A model generated the notes under the pieces. It saw only the letters and a list, made by a program, of their open reading frames with translations. It was not told the origin of the DNA and searched no databases. DNA of 64,000 nucleotides, from the NCBI GenBank assembly GCA_944392945.1, contig CALXYJ010000003.1:29189-93188 (forward strand). The letters run 5' to 3'. Both the position numbers and the translations under genes were made by a program. Positions within the stretch are counted from its first letter, which is position 1. Each line of letters opens with the position of its first letter. The stretch comes from an uncultured Clostridia bacterium. GTDB lineage: Bacteria; Bacillota; Clostridia; TANB77; CAG-508. Shown here piece after piece: positions 61,577-64,000 of this stretch.

Positions 61577-64000
61577 CACTTCTTAAAGCTAAAACTGGAT
61601 CTTCTTTTGCTGCTTTTCTTGAAGGTATGATTCCTCCTATTAATGTTAAAATTATACTTAACACAATTAAAATAATACCTGCCACAAGTGGTAAAGATGC
61701 TTTTACATCTGCACCATTAGAAAGTGAATAAATAATTTTATTTATAGGTATAGTTAATAATAAGGTAATACCCACTCCAAGGACTCCAGCGAGTGTTCCA
61801 ATAATAATAGTTTCAGCATTAAATATTTGTGCTACATTATGTTTAGAAGCTCCCATTGCTCTTAAAATTCCAATTTCCTTTTTGCGCTCCAAAACACTAA
61901 TATAAGTGATAACACCAATCATAATAGAAGAAACGACCAAAGATATAGCAACAAATGCAATTAATACATAACTTATTGTATTAACAATTGTTGTTACAGA
62001 ACTCATTAAAGTTCCTACCATATCTGTATATGAAATAACCTTATCTTCATTACCTTCTTCTTTCATACGAGTATTATATTCATTTAATATATTTGTAATA
62101 GCTTTATTTCCCTCAAAATCTTTTGGATAAATATTAATACCACTTGGTTCATCAAGATTTGCATAATTTAGTTCTTTTAAATTACTATCATAAGTAATAG
62201 TCTCTTTTGACATAAGTGTCTGGAATAATTCTGCTAATTCTTCTTCATCCATCTTCATATGAAATGCTCCTATAAAAGCTTTTTCATCTATACTAATTGC
62301 ACCTGTTATTGATTTGCTTAATGCTTGAATACTTGATTGCATTTCTTTTTGCATACTGTTACTAATTGAACTGATAACATTCTGCATATATTTTTCCATT
62401 ATATTCGTAATTTGTTTATCTAAATTTTGAGATTTTATTATTTGTGATAAATTATTAGTAATAATTGTTTTTACATCATCTGACTCAAGGTATTCTGTAA
62501 GATATACATTCAAATCATCAAACTTTATTAGATTATTATCATCCACATATTGTTCATATCCTTTTAAAACTTCTAGTATAATTTTTTGTATTTGCTCTTG
62601 GGTAAAATTCAAACTTCCATTCTCTTTAATTATTTCTTGAATTTTCTCATTAAGTAGTTCGCCAGCCTCTTTAGATTGTAAGTACTCAGACAATTGTTTA
62701 CTAATTTGATTTATATTAGCTTCTGGGTTGTTTTGTATATATGCCTTATATCCATTTAAAATATCGCTCATTAATTTTTGTATGTCTTCACTTGAAACTG
62801 AAAACTCAATATTGTTTATAACCTCATCTATATCAAGAGTTGGTAATGAGTTTTTAGTTAAAACATTATTTAAGTTTCCAAAATCAACTTTTATTTTAGA
62901 TTGGTCTATCTTAAAAGCTGATTTAATTGCATTTGTATCAACATCAATTAAAGAATTCATATCAAAAGAATTATTAGATTCAGTATCGTCAAACCTTTTC
63001 CCTGTAAATACATTAATTTCTGGACTTGCCAATTGTTCTTGTACTATCTTGCTGTTTTGTGCATTTTCAATAACATGTTTTGTTAAAGACTCTGGATAAC
63101 ATATTCCTGCTAATAAAATTGAACTCGTCGCACCTTCTTTCGGCTGTACAATTCCTACAATTTTTAAATCTTCTCCATTTGTTACAACATTTTTCATATA
63201 TTCAGTATTATCAGTTTTATCACGCCAAATTTTGTATTCTTCATCATATTCATAACAATCACTACTATTTATTAATTTAAAAGTAATTCCAAGTATATCT
63301 TCATATGAGTATGAGCCTAAATCATCTGGAGTTTCTACATCTTCTCCGTTTGAAAATTCAGTAACAAATTTATCTAATTCACTAGAATCTCTTAATCCTA
63401 AAGTATAAAGTAAAAAATCACTAATATTACCTTTTTGAGTTAATACTAAAACACATTCATTATAATTAGTAGGCCATTTTCCTGCTTTTACATCATATTG
63501 ACTTTCATATAAATTCGTGTCTTCTGGCATTTGGAAAAATACATTTGTACTCATCATACTAGACATCATACTATTACTAGATTCTCCTGCACCTATTCCC
63601 AAACTTGAAAATGTAGTATCTGGATTAAGTTGCCTTAAATTTTCTGTATCTGAACTATAAATTCGCGGTGTAACATTATATGTGTATTCAATATCTTTTG
63701 CATATTCGTCTATATTAGAATCACCACTTTCTAAATATTGCTTTAAAGATACTAAATCATTTGAACCTATAGTTGAAAACATACTTGTAAGTCTTTTACT
63801 AACATTAATATCTCCCTTTTCGTCTTCCTCATTATCATTGCTAGAACCTATAAGTAGTGAGCTTATATCAATTCCAGAACTTTGTATTTGTAAAGGATAT
63901 TCTGACAGTGTATCTTCTTCTATAGAATTAATATATCTATTAACTCCATTTGATAAAGATAATATAAGGGCTATACCTATAATACCAATTGAACCAGCAA
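61572..64000 (-). CDS. FtsX-domain ABC permease (MacB-like), N-terminus cut by window end
   Basis: At least 809 residues; the frame is open to base 64000 (ends SIGIIGIALILSLSNGVN at the edge), so the start is outside. A first membrane segment at the edge is followed by a very long extracytoplasmic region (about 500 residues) with coiled-coil segments (QIIKSQNLDKQITNIMEKYM), then three C-terminal membrane segments typical of FtsX (VLIAFVAISLVVSSIMIGVI; IGILRAMGASKHNVAQIFNA; ILIVLSIILTLIGGIIPS) and the end DPVLALRSE. It should pair with an ABC ATPase beyond the window. Confidence 0.92.
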   Translation of the reverse strand, partial: AGSIGIIGIALILSLSNGVNRYINSIEEDTLSEYPLQIQSSGIDISSLLIGSSNDNEEDEKGDINVSKRLTSMFSTIGSNDLVSLKQYLESGDSNIDEYAKDIEYTYNVTPRIYSSDTENLRQLNPDTTFSSLGIGAGESSNSMMSSMMSTNVFFQMPEDTNLYESQYDVKAGKWPTNYNECVLVLTQKGNISDFLLYTLGLRDSSELDKFVTEFSNGEDVETPDDLGSYSYEDILGITFKLINSSDCYEYDEEYKIWRDKTDNTEYMKNVVTNGEDLKIVGIVQPKEGATSSILLAGICYPESLTKHVIENAQNSKIVQEQLASPEINVFTGKRFDDTESNNSFDMNSLIDVDTNAIKSAFKIDQSKIKVDFGNLNNVLTKNSLPTLDIDEVINNIEFSVSSEDIQKLMSDILNGYKAYIQNNPEANINQISKQLSEYLQSKEAGELLNEKIQEIIKENGSLNFTQEQIQKIILEVLKGYEQYVDDNNLIKFDDLNVYLTEYLESDDVKTIITNNLSQIIKSQNLDKQITNIMEKYMQNVISSISNSMQKEMQSSIQALSKSITGAISIDEKAFIGAFHMKMDEEELAELFQTLMSKETITYDSNLKELNYANLDEPSGINIYPKDFEGNKAITNILNEYNTRMKEEGNEDKVISYTDMVGTLMSSVTTIVNTISYVLIAFVAISLVVSSIMIGVITYISVLERKKEIGILRAMGASKHNVAQIFNAETIIIGTLAGVLGVGITLLLTIPINKIIYSLSNGADVKASLPLVAGIILIVLSIILTLIGGIIPSRKAAKEDPVLALRSE

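Noticed and set aside
1..64000. tRNA or rRNA genes
   Set aside because: No cloverleaf-like segment with a GGTTCGAATCC-type arm, nor any conserved rRNA sequence, was found by eye on either strand.

Overview
The window is AT-rich, low-GC Gram-positive DNA. It carries a near-complete set of endospore genes: a full spoIIIAA-AH operon, yabP-yabQ-divIC, and a dipicolinate synthase B subunit. This points to a spore-forming anaerobic clostridium, probably an uncultured gut Clostridia member. The anaerobic metabolism genes (pta-ackA, a PFK, ispG) fit that. I see no rRNA, tRNA, CRISPR array or intact insertion sequence.

Layout. 1-7 kb: end of mnmA, a GNAT acetyltransferase, a class A penicillin-binding protein, a small LysM protein behind a LexA-like promoter, a glucosaminidase, and a decaying SipW signal peptidase/surface-protein locus. 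7-15.4 kb: an accessory stretch with an orphan anti-sigma-like protein, a VOC protein, a PHP-phosphoesterase remnant, a Fic protein, a phage-tail remnant, a duplicated structured element, a four-copy repeat and about 1.4 kb of non-coding DNA. 15.4-26.8 kb: asnS, a DUF2207 protein, rho, divIC/yabQ/yabP, a DnaB-like ATPase, lemA with a DUF3137 gene, and a Xer recombinase. 26.9-36.7 kb: spoVFB, ackA-pta, peptidase S51, a transglutaminase-like protein, ispG, trmB, a gene behind three Spo0A boxes, and a Sua5-type tsaC. 37-47 kb: two ABC-2 exporters, a polysaccharide deacetylase, a DUF362 ferredoxin-like protein and a frameshifted amidohydrolase. 48-56.4 kb: pfkA, trmL, the spoIIIA operon and yebC. 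56.6-60.5 kb: a TetR-controlled redox operon. The window ends in a large FtsX-type permease.

Two themes stand out. First, eight single-gene cassettes look less AT-rich than their surroundings (7104-7481, 10383-11078, 14867-15109, 23528-23995, 27643-28557, 36782-37117, 50010-50300, 60725-61420). Each has its own promoter with 17-base spacing, a good ribosome site and a hairpin terminator, often overlapping its own stop codon, and each sits between core transcription units. Most encode proteins I do not recognise. Second, several genes are broken by single-base or nonsense changes: the sipW locus, the DUF2207 C-terminus, an ABC ATPase, an amidohydrolase and a hypothetical gene with two shifts. 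These are either real decay or homopolymer errors in the assembly.

Regulatory logic visible in the sequence includes a LexA-like site inside the promoter of a YneA-like LysM gene, three Spo0A boxes overlapping the -35 region upstream of 34710, and twin palindromes around the promoter of the tetR redox operon.
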